Shown: positions 36,514 to 46,500, counted from the stretch's first letter. The stretch: DNA of 64,000 nucleotides from Cyanobacteria bacterium SZAS-4 (GCA_018266255.1 JAFEAT010000003.1:431888-495887), one strand, 5' to 3'. Translations and numbers: made by a program. Notes: generated from the letters alone by a model not told the origin.

Positions 36514-36798
36514 TGCTATTTCTCCGGGTCGCTGAGTACCAAGCATCATATGGGACGGGTTTCGTCTTGTCAGTGGGGAGATTACGTATGCTGGACGACG
36601 TAGACCGCGAAGCTTCGGTATGGCTGGGTTCGTGGAAGATACCACTTTCCAGAGCTGATTGAGCCTCTTTAGGTGTGGCGAACGGACAATGTTGATTCAG
36701 TGCAACCTTTGCCAAAGGGACTTTTGTATTCTGCGTAAGCATTGCTTATTTTTGAATGCCCTTAGTTCATCGCTTCTGATGATTGACAGCCGAATTTT

Positions 36799-37875
36799 TT
36801 ACTTTCTGAAAATCGATTTGGATGACACAGTCAGACGATTGTGCGCCCAAGCTTGCGTTGCATGGGCGCGGTCATATTTAGGATTAAGCTGAAGCGCATG
36901 GCGCGTGTCTTCTAAAGCCTTTGGCCAGTCTTTCAGGTAGCAATAGGACTGTGCTCTTTCTGTGTAGGTATAGTAATCGCCTGGCTCCAGATTGATACTG
37001 GAAGAAAAATCACTGACGGCCTTTTGATACTCTTTCATTTGATTGTAAGCAACTCCACGTGAGCAAAAAGCTTTAGCGGAATTTGGTGCAAGCGAAATGG
37101 CACGCGTGTAATCTGCGATCGCTTTTGGATAGTCTGCGACATGATAGAAACAATCTCCCCTCAGCAAAAAACATCTGGGATCTTTTTTTGTGTAAGTCAA
37201 ATAGCGATTGAAGTTTGCACTCGCTAGTACCCCGTCACCCAGCATTATGTGGGAGTAACCGCGCAATAGATAAAGTTCAAAACAATTTGGGGAGGATTTT
37301 ATGGCTTGATTGAGGCAATCGATTATCGGCTTGTGCTGATTCAGCAGCGCATGCGCTCGGCAAGCGATAACTAAACTGCACACATCTTTGTCTTTTCCGA
37401 TTGAAGTCAACACTTGTTTGGCTTCTTTAGCGGCGTAATCTTTTTTGTCGACGCAATCCAATAAAGCTGCGTGTTCTACTAGTAGATCTGGCTCTTCCGG
37501 TGTAACGGTAATGAGTTCCAAGGCTCTATGTGCATCTTGTTTTGCTCGTTGTGTCAAACCAAGCCATACATAAACGCGGCTGCGTCTAGAGTATGCGTCT
37601 GGGCATGTGGTATCAAATTTGATTGCATCAGAGAAATCATCAAACGCTTGCTTGTAATTCCCCAGCGCGGCAAAAGCGTAACCCCTTCTCGCTAAAGCTA
37701 CTGAATTTTCTGGAGAAGCAGCCAATTCCTTACTGTAGAACTCGATAGCTTGTTGCCATTCTCCGCGGTTAGAATGTAGGCGAGCTGCTGAATACAATCG
37801 TAATTGATCTGCAGTCGCGCTCTGACAAGCATAAGAGACGATCAGACTAAATAGAATAATGATTGCATTGCGCAT
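36799..37875 (-). CDS. exported TPR protein
   Basis: 358 residues with a signal peptide (AIIILFSLIVSYACQSATA). From residue 25 to 340 it is built of about eight tetratricopeptide repeats, for example EWQQAIEFYSKELAASPENS, NYKQAFDDFSDAIKFD, DYPKAIADYTRAISLAPNSA, and EYQKAVSDFSSSINLEPGDY. TPR solenoids hold protein complexes together. Nothing else is fused to it. Likely periplasmic. No partner can be named; the adjacent gene upstream (37934-38356) is on the same strand. Confidence 0.88.
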   Translation of the reverse strand: MRNAIIILFSLIVSYACQSATADQLRLYSAARLHSNRGEWQQAIEFYSKELAASPENSVALARRGYAFAALGNYKQAFDDFSDAIKFDTTCPDAYSRRSRVYVWLGLTQRAKQDAHRALELITVTPEEPDLLVEHAALLDCVDKKDYAAKEAKQVLTSIGKDKDVCSLVIACRAHALLNQHKPIIDCLNQAIKSSPNCFELYLLRGYSHIMLGDGVLASANFNRYLTYTKKDPRCFLLRGDCFYHVADYPKAIADYTRAISLAPNSAKAFCSRGVAYNQMKEYQKAVSDFSSSINLEPGDYYTYTERAQSYCYLKDWPKALEDTRHALQLNPKYDRAHATQAWAHNRLTVSSKSIFRK

Positions 37876-37933
37876 GGCTGTGAAATTATGTTTCCGAGTA
37901 GATGCAGAGCGCAGCGCCGACTGATGGCACGCG

Positions 37934-38356
37934 TTACTTTTTGGTCATGACGACCGACGTCGGGGAATAATCCTCTCCATAATCTTGCGTGGGTGAGGTA
38001 ACAAGTGTCCACTTCAATCCTCGGCTGGTCAGATCAAGATCTGCTTTGCCCTTTGAACCTTCGTTAGCGAATCCGCTTGTGTACGTTACGCGCACATGAC
38101 CCGGCTTCATAATGGTGCCTGTAATGTCTCCGTCTTGAACTTTTTTTCCGTCCGCATAAGGAGACGTCGAATATTCACCTGTCACCTTGTTTCCCTTCTG
38201 CTCCAGCGTCATCTGACAGAACGGATCTTTCTTCTTTTCCCAGTGTCCACTGAAACTTGTTGGCGTTGCAACGGACTTTGCTGCGGCTTTTTTCGCAATA
38301 GCGCCAGAGTTGCTCAAGATGAAGAGTGTCGAAGCCAAAATAATCTGAGTACGCAC
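37934..38356 (-). CDS. small exported beta-rich protein
   Basis: 140 residues with a signal peptide (TQIILASTLFILSNSGAIA). The mature part reads like a small antiparallel beta barrel: FSGHWEKKKDPFCQMTLEQK, GNKVTGEYS, DGDITGTIMKPGHVRVTY, LDLTSRGLKWTLV. Several unrelated lipocalin-like families have this pattern. The short protein at 61831-62358 is built similarly. No family recognised. Confidence 0.7.
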   Translation of the reverse strand: MRTQIILASTLFILSNSGAIAKKAAAKSVATPTSFSGHWEKKKDPFCQMTLEQKGNKVTGEYSTSPYADGKKVQDGDITGTIMKPGHVRVTYTSGFANEGSKGKADLDLTSRGLKWTLVTSPTQDYGEDYSPTSVVMTKK

Positions 38357-38489
38357 GATGAATTATCTCCAGTTGAAGTCGAAAACAGAGATCTCGTTTG
38401 GCTTGCCATAGAAAGACCCAAGCGCGAATACAAATTTACACTAATGGCGGCATTTTGGGGTATAACCAAATCACCATCCGGTGAGTCAT

Positions 38490-40676
38490 ATGAGCGCATT
38501 GAGCGAATCCCGATTGGAGTCTCTAGTCAACCTGGCACTGTCGTATGCGGAAGGTAGTGCAGAGGCTGGCGTCCAGCTTATCCAGAATGTTGATGAAGAC
38601 ATAATCCCGCTCTTGCCCCATGAACTCAGGGTCACAGTCTTGGACGCGATACTGTCAGGCAAGAAAACCTCCCTTGACGAACGCTCCAAAGCATTAGTGC
38701 AAGCCGCTCTTAATGCAACCACCGATGAGAGCTTCCTTGTCAAAAAGGCTGAGGCATACATTGATGCTGGTGAGCAACTAGCAGCCGAAACTTTGCTTAA
38801 ATGGCGAGTCAAACTCGCGGCTAGAAAGCAGGCTGCGAGCGACATTCACATTGAATCGCTGATTGAACTTGGCGAGGTGTACCAGTTAGGCGGAAAGACC
38901 AGTGACGCGCGCGCCATGAGAGAGGCTGCCGCCAACGCCTGCGAAATGCGAACAGTACAGACAAGTGGCGCTGGGAGGCTTCTAGTGAAGGTCGCTCAGT
39001 CCTGCTATGACGCTTCTGACCTGAATCAGGCGGAAGATGTTGTGCAGCGTGCAGTTAGTCAGTTCGAAAAATTTGGCAAGGAAAATTCGCCTGATTCTCA
39101 GCGAGCTGCCGATCTTAAAGCCTGCCTTCGGTTGCAGCATGTAATTGCGCAAAGATTGCAGCGAAGTACTGATGCGCAGTCGATTGCGCGTCGCATTCAA
39201 ACACTTCTTGGCGAGAAAACTAAAATCGATGAAATCGATCGTTTGCTCGTTACCTATGCGAATCTGCCTGACCATTTCGAATTGGCTGTCAGTCCAGATG
39301 GAGTCGATCTGGTATCAGACGATTTCCCGAAGATAGTAAAAGAATTTTCTGGGTTGGATTTGGAAAGATACTTTATCGATGCCTTTTCCCAATCGCCTGG
39401 TCTCACCACAGATCAGAGAGCTAAAGTATCGGCAGACTTGTTTGGCGTATTGCGCACAGTGACCAGAGTCGTTACTGGACCTGCGGGTTCAACGCTAACT
39501 CGCTCAGAAGAGACGTCGATTGATTTACCAGCAAATCTATCGAACGGCCTGGTTCAAAAGGTCAATTTTGGCACGACGGTTACGTTCAAGCTAGTTCCAA
39601 ATCCGCCGGATGAGGCGATATTTGTAAATATGACTGGTATCACATTCAGTGTCAGTGGCAAGCTCATTGCGGTGCCGCAATTAGACCTGAAAGTCGATGG
39701 AAATATTTGTGCAGTCAAACCGACACTCGCTGAATGTGGCACTGTCGCACAAACTGCTTCATCCAGATTGCAGGCAATTGCGAACCTTGGTAAAAATATT
39801 TTTGTTGGGTTCTTTCTGAAAACTACAACGTTCTCAACCAATCTCCCAGTCGTTCAGGAAGAATACAGGCGCTACCTAGACAGTGCCACCAACTTGAAGA
39901 GAGCTTTGCAGTATCAGGAAAAGGACCTCCTATCTCTGTTTGAACGTTGTGCGCGCATTGAGGTGAGTGACCCGCTCACCAGGGCGATTTTTCAAAACGG
40001 TATACGCATCTGCAGGAAGGGCGTGAATATTCAAATTGAACGCAGAGCGGCTTCTTCCTGTGATTTTGCTGGCGTAGCGCTGAAATTCGCTCCGACGGTT
40101 GTGTTAGACATGAAGAAAACCACACTCGAATTAGACATCACCGATCTCAAAGGTGTCGATATGAGTGTGGCATTCAATGCACCCTCTGAACTGAGGGCAA
40201 TCGGATTAGATTTAAGGCGCTCCATTCCTTCTCATATTGAAGCGATTAGGCTCGGACCTTCCAGAGACCGTGTCAGGCGCATGGTTGTTCGCACTGCTCC
40301 GGGCAGATGGATTGGACTTGATCTAAACGAGCAAACGATGCGTCCTGCCTTTGATGAAAATGGAAACTGGATGATATTCGGAGTTGCAAGTAACCCTATA
40401 TCTGGTGGCACCCAGAGTTTCTATTTGAGATTGGACCGTAACAACGAATTGAAAATGACTACACGTGAAATTGCATCTCTCGTAAGTCAAACCGCCATGG
40501 AAGGCATCGATCCGAGCGATCCGACAACGTGGCAATGGGGCGCAGTTGCTATAGGCGCAGAAACAGTGCTAGGTGTTGGCACTATTTTGCGGGGCACCAT
40601 CGGTGATGAGAAAACCGATCAACTCGCTGACGAAGTAAAAGAAGTAACCAAGTTTTTCAAAAACCTGTTCTCCTAA
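38490..40676 (+). CDS. large soluble hypothetical protein with helical repeat N-terminus
   Basis: 728 residues from the ATG at 38490 (a GTG three codons earlier is possible). Residues 1-240 are all-helical and TPR-like (ETLLKWRVKLAAR, LIELGEVYQLGGKTSDARAM, AQSCYDASDLNQAEDVVQRA). The middle (about 320-560) looks beta-rich (IFVNMTGITFSVSGKLIAV, VLDMKKTTLELDITDLKGVD). Near the C-terminus a short hydrophobic stretch (WQWGAVAIGAETVLGVGTIL) could contact membrane. TATAAC upstream near 38472 may be its -10 box. No family recognised. Confidence 0.78.
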   Translation: MSALSESRLESLVNLALSYAEGSAEAGVQLIQNVDEDIIPLLPHELRVTVLDAILSGKKTSLDERSKALVQAALNATTDESFLVKKAEAYIDAGEQLAAETLLKWRVKLAARKQAASDIHIESLIELGEVYQLGGKTSDARAMREAAANACEMRTVQTSGAGRLLVKVAQSCYDASDLNQAEDVVQRAVSQFEKFGKENSPDSQRAADLKACLRLQHVIAQRLQRSTDAQSIARRIQTLLGEKTKIDEIDRLLVTYANLPDHFELAVSPDGVDLVSDDFPKIVKEFSGLDLERYFIDAFSQSPGLTTDQRAKVSADLFGVLRTVTRVVTGPAGSTLTRSEETSIDLPANLSNGLVQKVNFGTTVTFKLVPNPPDEAIFVNMTGITFSVSGKLIAVPQLDLKVDGNICAVKPTLAECGTVAQTASSRLQAIANLGKNIFVGFFLKTTTFSTNLPVVQEEYRRYLDSATNLKRALQYQEKDLLSLFERCARIEVSDPLTRAIFQNGIRICRKGVNIQIERRAASSCDFAGVALKFAPTVVLDMKKTTLELDITDLKGVDMSVAFNAPSELRAIGLDLRRSIPSHIEAIRLGPSRDRVRRMVVRTAPGRWIGLDLNEQTMRPAFDENGNWMIFGVASNPISGGTQSFYLRLDRNNELKMTTREIASLVSQTAMEGIDPSDPTTWQWGAVAIGAETVLGVGTILRGTIGDEKTDQLADEVKEVTKFFKNLFS

Positions 40677-40810
40677 ATGCATCAGTAATGCAGCCACACA
40701 GTGACCTGCGCACAGATACCGCAACAGTGTCTTAACCTCACGCAACTGTTCGCCAACCACCGCGGCATCAATGGTATAACGTTCTAGATTCGGCTCTAGA
40801 GGTATCGATT

Positions 40811-41356
40811 GTGACAGCTGCATTATTAGAAACGCCCGTAAAGGACATCGACGGTAAAGAGGACACACTCAAGGCTTATGCTGGAAAAGTCTTACTCGTT
40901 GTCAATGTAGCGTCGAAGTGTGGACTAACACCGCAGTACAAAGGTCTGGAAGAGCTTTATCAGGCTAAGAAAGATGCGGGATTGGAGATCCTCGGATTTC
41001 CGGCAAATGATTTCAACGGTCAAGAGCCTGGAAGCGAAGAAGAAATCAAAACCTTCTGCTCTACCAATTACGATATTCACTTCCCGCTATTTGCGAAAGT
41101 TTCAGTTTTGAAAGAGGCTAAACACCCGCTGTACGAGAAATTAAAACAAGCAATGCCAACCGCTATCGGCGATGGTCCGATGAGAGAAAAGCTGAAAGGT
41201 TATGGTATCGCTGCGAATGAAGCGCCTGAAATTCTATGGAATTTCGAGAAATTCTTGATCGGAAGAAACGGCGAAGTTGTTTCTCGTTTTGCGCCTGATG
41301 TAACAGCGGATGACCCTCGTCTCGTTGCAGCGATTGATGCCGAGTTGAAGAAGTAA
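40811..41356 (+). CDS. glutathione peroxidase family protein (Cys type)
   Basis: 181 residues from a GTG start. Thiol-dependent reduction of hydrogen and organic peroxides in the cytoplasm. Family motifs: VVNVASKCGLTPQY with the catalytic Cys37 (no selenocysteine), LEILGFPANDFNGQEPGSE and WNFEKFLIGRNGEVVSRF with the conserved Trp. The usual Asn-Gln-Phe of the second motif reads Asn-Asp-Phe here, so one expected active-site Gln is replaced; some bacterial members share this. Bacterial Cys enzymes mostly use thioredoxin rather than glutathione. Promoter TATAAC near 40770. Likely a general oxidative-stress gene. Confidence 0.92.
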   Translation: MTAALLETPVKDIDGKEDTLKAYAGKVLLVVNVASKCGLTPQYKGLEELYQAKKDAGLEILGFPANDFNGQEPGSEEEIKTFCSTNYDIHFPLFAKVSVLKEAKHPLYEKLKQAMPTAIGDGPMREKLKGYGIAANEAPEILWNFEKFLIGRNGEVVSRFAPDVTADDPRLVAAIDAELKK

Positions 41357-41378
41357 TCAGTACGGACAATCAGTTGCT

Positions 41379-41870
41379 CTAACTAGTTCGTTTATTTCGT
41401 TGGCGGAGTAGCGAGCTGGACAATGCTTGCGGCTGGACGGGAGCCTTAGGCTCGCTGCCAGCTGCTGGAGTAGAGCGCAGATCCATCTGCTTTTGAATTA
41501 GAATGCGGCAATCGACGTTATTCAAGATGATTTGAAGTTCGCCTTTATCAATAGGTTTGCGCAAGTAACCAGACATTCCAAAAGTAAGGCTTTTGTCGAG
41601 TTCGTTTTGTTCGCCCATCGCAATTATCTGTGCAGAGCACGTGCCATTTGCTGCCTCGAAACTTCGAATCAATTTCGTCGCTTCATAGCCGTCCATGATC
41701 GGCATGTTTAGGTCCATGAAAATAAGTCGGCATGGCGTAGTTCGTGCAAGCCTAACTATTTCCCTGCCATCACGAGCAGTTTGCACGGAATAACCCAGTT
41801 GCAGCAAATGTGCTTCTAGTAGCCAGCATTGAGTGACATCGTCTTCCGCGATCAGTATTTTCTCTGCCAT
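41379..41870 (-). CDS. single-domain response regulator lacking the switch threonine
   Basis: 163 residues. Receiver domain with Glu9-Asp10-Asp11, phosphoacceptor Asp53 (LIFMDLNMP) and Lys in YLRKPIDKG. Where receivers have a Thr or Ser after the fourth strand (I-x-A-M-T-A), this one has Gly (IIAMGEQNEL), so signalling may be altered. A ~45-residue tail (TPAAGSEPKAPVQPQALSSS...RQRNKRTS) is disordered and basic. No kinase gene adjoins it. Confidence 0.88.
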   Translation of the reverse strand: MAEKILIAEDDVTQCWLLEAHLLQLGYSVQTARDGREIVRLARTTPCRLIFMDLNMPIMDGYEATKLIRSFEAANGTCSAQIIAMGEQNELDKSLTFGMSGYLRKPIDKGELQIILNNVDCRILIQKQMDLRSTPAAGSEPKAPVQPQALSSSLLRQRNKRTS

Positions 41871-42165
41871 ATATAGTCTCCAACGCCCAGTGCGAAATGC
41901 TGTTAAATCTTTTGCGGGTGGTGAATCTATTGCAGCAAAAACGCGTAAAGACTTTATGTGGAATTGTTTGGATTGTGAACTCTAGCTCAACGCCGTTGGG
42001 ACTTTTGATGCACCGTTCGACGATAAACGTTATTTAGGAATTTTGAGGATGTCAGTTAGCTACTTAGGGTTATGCGTGCTCACAGTCTTTGTGCGACCAT
42101 GCAGGCTGGAAAGGTATCACGCGAACCGTAGTTGAAAGTTTGCAAAATTCGGGAGCTTCGGTGCC
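41871..42165. other. intergenic region, nothing recognised
   Basis: 295 bp between the response regulator (minus) and the small plus-strand gene. Some AT-rich words but no hairpin, repeat or RNA gene that I can support. Confidence 0.4.
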
Positions 42166-42396
42166 ATGAACATCAAGAAAGAGTTGCACGAGTCTTCCAT
42201 GTTGAAAGAGGATGCATTCTGCTCAATAGTGGTCGATGATATCACGCACTTTGAGATCGGGATTGCTGATCTGAATGCCCTGCTGAGCATTGCGGAAGAG
42301 CACGACATTGCGCTTTGGCAAGTAGTCGCTGTTGCGACACGCAGGTTGCGTAACGACATAGCGGAACACCAGCAACAAATATCGATGGGAATTTGA
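42166..42396 (+). CDS. small hypothetical protein
   Basis: 76 residues. GGGAG lies about fourteen bases before the ATG. The sequence is soluble, acidic and protein-like, with a predicted helix EDAFCSIVVDDITHFEIGIA and a final helix WQVVAVATRRLRNDI. The competing minus-strand frame over the same bases is Ser/Cys-rich and looks like a shadow. No family recognised. Confidence 0.55.
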   Translation: MNIKKELHESSMLKEDAFCSIVVDDITHFEIGIADLNALLSIAEEHDIALWQVVAVATRRLRNDIAEHQQQISMGI

Positions 42397-42418
42397 CTGA
42401 GCGTTTTAACGTGCACAG

Positions 42419-44107
42419 CTAGTTGCTTTTGGGCACCAGATTGCCGAGGGCTACACCCTTTTCTGTATGTTCTATCAGAACATTCTCCGTAATCCAGGGA
42501 CACTTTATGCTGCCCTGGCTTGGGCTCGTTCCATTCCAGGCAACAACTTTGTTGCCCTTATCAAAGCGGAATTCAATAACGCACCCCGGCCAACTAATTG
42601 GTGCCCCTGGCATAACGCAGTACGTTGCCGACTCAATCCAGGTGCCAGTTTTGGCTTTGTTTTCGACTGGATTTTCCAACTTGCCTACTAGTTTTTCAAG
42701 TTCTTCTCTGGACATGCCGATCAGGTCGTGGGTTTCTAGCAGTTTTGCAAAACCGCGAAAGATGTATTTAGGGTCTCTTCTGTGCAACATATTTGCGCTT
42801 TGTTCATCCATTTTTTCAGAAGCTATGAATCGATTTGGTGTAGCGATATCAAGCCATTCATAGTGTGGCTGCACGACCCAGTTACCTTTGCGGTCAATGA
42901 CACCACAGTGTTGTTCATCATCGTCAGAAGTATCAGACCAAGCCATTGCCAGATCACCAGTAAACTGTGAGCAAAAAAAGAATTTTGGAGCAAGGACAAT
43001 TTTTCCTGTTGCGTCGCAATAGCCCCATTTTGACCCAGCTTTTCCAATGTGCTTAGAACGTGGTGCCGTGCCTCCAAATCCGCACGGAATCCAGGTGGCG
43101 GGGGTAATCTTTGGGGGCATTTCGACCGACGTGCAGGTGTCTGGAAATTTGAAGCGCAGCCTGCCACGTTTATCCAACACCTCAAATTTATTGTCTTTGG
43201 TTACAAACCAATCGCCACTTCCTTCTCTTCGCACCGAACTGTATTGACCGAAAGGAATGACAAATTTACCCGCGGTGTCTACGACCGCAACTGACTTTTG
43301 TTCGCCACCCGAGTATTGCATAATGGTGGCGCGCCCTCTATCGAACTCGCTACAGCTTACGTTTTCAAATGGGCCGATTACCATCTTGCCCTGATGGTCG
43401 AGGTAACCAGCCCACCGCTTGCCTTGTGATAAATAAGATACAGCTGCGCGTCCACAGTAAAAATCTTGAATTTGATCGTAGTCAGCAACTTTCACTAGTT
43501 TTCCCTGTCTATCTATAAATCTGGTCGGATCGAATTGATTAGATATTCGCAAGAGTCCCTCGTGAAATTTTGAAGATTCGGTGCGGGTCCAGCTGGGCAA
43601 CTCGCTGATGACCTTTCCTCCATCCTTTACCAGGTAAATTTTGTCCGGACCGCCTGCTGCACTCAACTTTGTCGCAGTAAAAAGGTGGTCGCCGTTGTAT
43701 GTGATTTTGGAATATTCTGCAGGGATAATTGGGCGACCTGTAGTTGAATAGGCGCCCATGAGTCCACTTGGTCCAGAAATGTATATATGGTCATCGAGCG
43801 GATAACTTACGACGTTGCCTGGAGGTAGATCAAAAGGCTTTTGTTTGCGTTCTAAATTCACAACATTATCGATGATGATATTACCATCAATATCGGCGTA
43901 GGATTTGCTCTCAGCTGCTGAGCCTCCGGCTTTAACCAGCTCGAAGTAGTGTTTGACACTATTGTATGTGATCGATTCATAGTCGGGCGGTATAACATTG
44001 TGTTCAGCGGAGTCAATGACCTTGAGTGAACTTGCAAGCGCCATAGGCGACAAAACTAGACAAGCTAGTGCTAAACCGCCGACAAAACTACTAACAAATT
44101 TGTGCAT
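42419..44107 (-). CDS. exported WG-repeat protein
   Basis: 562 residues with a signal peptide (SFVGGLALACLVLSPMALAS). Many WG (KWG) repeats are seen, for example GLMGAYSTTGRPIIPAEYSK, WAGYLDHQGKMVIGPFENV, KWGYCDATGKIVLAPKFFF and CGVIDRKGNWVVQPHYEWL. Each copy has a beta pair ending in (I/V)-x-P-x-(Y/F). Their function is poorly known; they are frequent in periplasmic or surface proteins. A C-terminal ~130 residues (FAKLLETHDLIGMSREELEK, GAPISWPGCVIEFRFDKGN) form another domain reminiscent of small lipoprotein-like folds. The gene is divergent from 44182. Confidence 0.88.
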   Translation of the reverse strand: MHKFVSSFVGGLALACLVLSPMALASSLKVIDSAEHNVIPPDYESITYNSVKHYFELVKAGGSAAESKSYADIDGNIIIDNVVNLERKQKPFDLPPGNVVSYPLDDHIYISGPSGLMGAYSTTGRPIIPAEYSKITYNGDHLFTATKLSAAGGPDKIYLVKDGGKVISELPSWTRTESSKFHEGLLRISNQFDPTRFIDRQGKLVKVADYDQIQDFYCGRAAVSYLSQGKRWAGYLDHQGKMVIGPFENVSCSEFDRGRATIMQYSGGEQKSVAVVDTAGKFVIPFGQYSSVRREGSGDWFVTKDNKFEVLDKRGRLRFKFPDTCTSVEMPPKITPATWIPCGFGGTAPRSKHIGKAGSKWGYCDATGKIVLAPKFFFCSQFTGDLAMAWSDTSDDDEQHCGVIDRKGNWVVQPHYEWLDIATPNRFIASEKMDEQSANMLHRRDPKYIFRGFAKLLETHDLIGMSREELEKLVGKLENPVENKAKTGTWIESATYCVMPGAPISWPGCVIEFRFDKGNKVVAWNGTSPSQGSIKCPWITENVLIEHTEKGVALGNLVPKSN

Positions 44108-44181
44108 GCCAACTCCGTGACCGTCTACCTTTTCGACAAACGTATTCTCTGTATTTTAACCGTTTAGTGACTGCGAGCAAA

Positions 44182-46413
44182 ATGAAACTAAAACTGATCA
44201 GCTTATTTTTTGTTGCGCTCAGCCTATCTACAGAACTCAGAGTATGTTGTTTTGAGTCACCATCATCTGCATTGCGCGCCAAAGTCAAGGCGTCAATAGA
44301 ACATTCTGACGATGATTCGGTAGAAACTGTCCGTGATTATTTGTATCTTTTGGATGAAGAAAAAGCTTCGCCGAAAGCCAAAATGCAGGCGATTCTGGAT
44401 TTGGCATCCTTTTACAAAAGTGTAAACGATGTCTTGCCCATGACCGTTCCCATCTGGGCGGATCTCACAGTCAGTGATGCCTCCGATATGCTGATGCTGG
44501 AGCAGATTTTGTCACGTGTTTCAACGGTTGGTGGCGTACAGGAAGAACTGCCGTTGGCTCGTCTCGCTGAGGAGGTCGATAAAATCGAGGTCACTGACAA
44601 TGAACGACTCAAAATCAAAATCTCGATAATTTCGAGAATTCTATTTTTGCTGCAAGGAAACTACGCCTATTCGAAAAAAATTGCAGACATTACACTCAGG
44701 CAAATTGCTCAAGCAACTATTGAACCGCCGAACAATATCGACACAGTGAGCTTTCACATCATTGCATTGTACTACCTGGAGAGCCCTCGTAGTACCAGAA
44801 ACGGTGCTCTTCTCGCTAGCTCGTTAAGAAATCTTTTGCGCATCTCGGACAGGACTGGCAATAGCAATACACTGCCGTTAGCAGAGAATTTATTTCCCGA
44901 ACTGGCAAGACGTTGCGATGTTGCTACCACAATTGAATTGCAAAAAGCTCTGGTCGAAACAGCAGTCAAAATAAAGTTGAATGATTCTCTACTAGGCACT
45001 TTGCAATGGCAATTGGGATACGCATACATGCTAGCCGGCGATTACGCCAAAGCCGAGTCAGCACTGCGTCAAAGTGCTCCAAATATTCAGTCGATGAAAT
45101 TGATGTGGAAACTTCAGCTTGCTGAATGTTTGAGAAGGCAGAGGAAGACCGAAGAATACGACAAGCTGGCAGAAGAAATCGAGAAAGAAGTTCCGGAGTC
45201 ACGCGAAAAGTATGCGTTCGACTTCGCAGCCGGCGCGCAAGCAATTCGAGCACTGAATTTGGTCGACAGGGGCAATTTCGAGGCGGCTTTGCCTCTTTTA
45301 AAGTCATCGTCAGAGATTTATTCCAAGACTACAGGTTCGAGAGACCTTGCGTATTTCAACCTGCCCCTGTATACAATCACCTTTCCAGATGAAATTGCAG
45401 TGCTCACTGCCGAAGCCGCTGTTAATCGGAAGCTGGGTCGAGTGGCTGAAGCTGAACGTTTGGAAAAAAGCGTGGAAGCAATTCAGTCCAGCAATGAGCA
45501 AGATGCTCTGACCGCGCAAACCGCTAGCTTGCTGAACATCGCTCAGCGTGACGGCGGCATCGGTGTTCAACCAGAAGATGCTAAAAGCTTTGTAGCACTT
45601 TGTTCGAAAATGAAATTGCCGGAAACTCGCGTGGCTACGTTGCTGGATTACGCCGAAGTTTTAATTTCCAACAATGATTTATTATCAGCAAAACTCTGCC
45701 TAGACGCAATTGTCGACAATCAAATGTCGGACGCCATCAAAAGCAAAGTAATACGAGATTTGCTACTTATCGCCGAGTGCCAGGGTGATTTAAAATCCAC
45801 AGAACAATTACTTTCTAAATTGGAGAGTACATCGACAAATTCAAGCGATGATGACCGGCTTAAAAACTTAGAATCGTTGGTGCATCGCAATTTGCTCCTA
45901 GGCGATTATGAAAAGGCAGAGATGCAATCGCGCCAAATTGAAGAGAAGCTGCTGTCTTTGGATGATAAGGAACTGGACAAGACCGAACAAACGGTGCAGG
46001 GGAAATTTGTTATTGATTATCAAATGGGATTACTCGATCGAGCACGCGCGCTGGTTCAGTTAAAATCGTTTGCACCGGCGATGATACTACTTCGGGCTCT
46101 GCTCGTTCGCAATCTAGATCAACAAACTCTGATTGATGCCTCAACTCTTTTGGCCCGTTGTTATAAAGAAAGTGGACACCCCGGACTGGCGAAGACCTGC
46201 GAGCAAAATGCTGTGATTCTCTTCGATAACATGTACAGACCTGGTACAACTTCTTACATGCTTGCCGATGCGAAATTTCAATTGGCTATTCTCGCTGCGG
46301 AAAACGGAAATTTGGTTCGATCGCGTCGATATCGTGCGGAGGCGCTGAAAGTCGCGGCTAAGGCGCATGTCGAGAACACTGCTCTGTATAAACAGATCGT
46401 TGATTACAGGTGA
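44182..46413 (+). CDS. exported TPR-type helical repeat protein
   Basis: 743 residues from the ATG at 44182 (a GTG at 44167 is possible). The N-terminus (LKLISLFFVALSLSTELRV) looks like a signal peptide. The rest is almost wholly helical with recurrent TPR-like units, such as GTLQWQLGYAYMLAGDYAKA, GNFEAALPLLKSSSEIY, VNRKLGRVAEAERLEKSVEA, GDYEKAEMQSRQIEEKLLS and TLLARCYKESGHPGLAKTCE. No catalytic motif is seen. It likely acts as a scaffold outside the cytoplasm. Three 13-bp tandem repeats start exactly at its end and a C39-like peptidase gene follows. Confidence 0.85.
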   Translation: MKLKLISLFFVALSLSTELRVCCFESPSSALRAKVKASIEHSDDDSVETVRDYLYLLDEEKASPKAKMQAILDLASFYKSVNDVLPMTVPIWADLTVSDASDMLMLEQILSRVSTVGGVQEELPLARLAEEVDKIEVTDNERLKIKISIISRILFLLQGNYAYSKKIADITLRQIAQATIEPPNNIDTVSFHIIALYYLESPRSTRNGALLASSLRNLLRISDRTGNSNTLPLAENLFPELARRCDVATTIELQKALVETAVKIKLNDSLLGTLQWQLGYAYMLAGDYAKAESALRQSAPNIQSMKLMWKLQLAECLRRQRKTEEYDKLAEEIEKEVPESREKYAFDFAAGAQAIRALNLVDRGNFEAALPLLKSSSEIYSKTTGSRDLAYFNLPLYTITFPDEIAVLTAEAAVNRKLGRVAEAERLEKSVEAIQSSNEQDALTAQTASLLNIAQRDGGIGVQPEDAKSFVALCSKMKLPETRVATLLDYAEVLISNNDLLSAKLCLDAIVDNQMSDAIKSKVIRDLLLIAECQGDLKSTEQLLSKLESTSTNSSDDDRLKNLESLVHRNLLLGDYEKAEMQSRQIEEKLLSLDDKELDKTEQTVQGKFVIDYQMGLLDRARALVQLKSFAPAMILLRALLVRNLDQQTLIDASTLLARCYKESGHPGLAKTCEQNAVILFDNMYRPGTTSYMLADAKFQLAILAAENGNLVRSRRYRAEALKVAAKAHVENTALYKQIVDYR

Positions 46414-46452
46414 GTGCTAGAGTACAGTGCTAGAGTACAGTGCTAGAGTACA
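46414..46452. repeat. three exact tandem copies of GTGCTAGAGTACA
   Basis: Unit of 13 bp at 46414-46426, 46427-46439 and 46440-46452, just after the TPR gene stop. GTACA/CTAG-containing units may be a slippage product or a protein-binding array before the C39 gene. Confidence 0.9.
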
Positions 46453-46500
46453 GCCTTGGTTCTGGACTACTAATGGCAAGATTTCCCTCAGCTAAATCGT

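Noticed and set aside
42117..42503. Minus-strand frame opposite the small 42166 gene
   Set aside because: Ser/Cys-rich shadow; the plus-strand frame has a better start and composition.
46414..46452. CRISPR array
   Set aside because: The copies are directly adjacent with no spacers and there are no cas genes.
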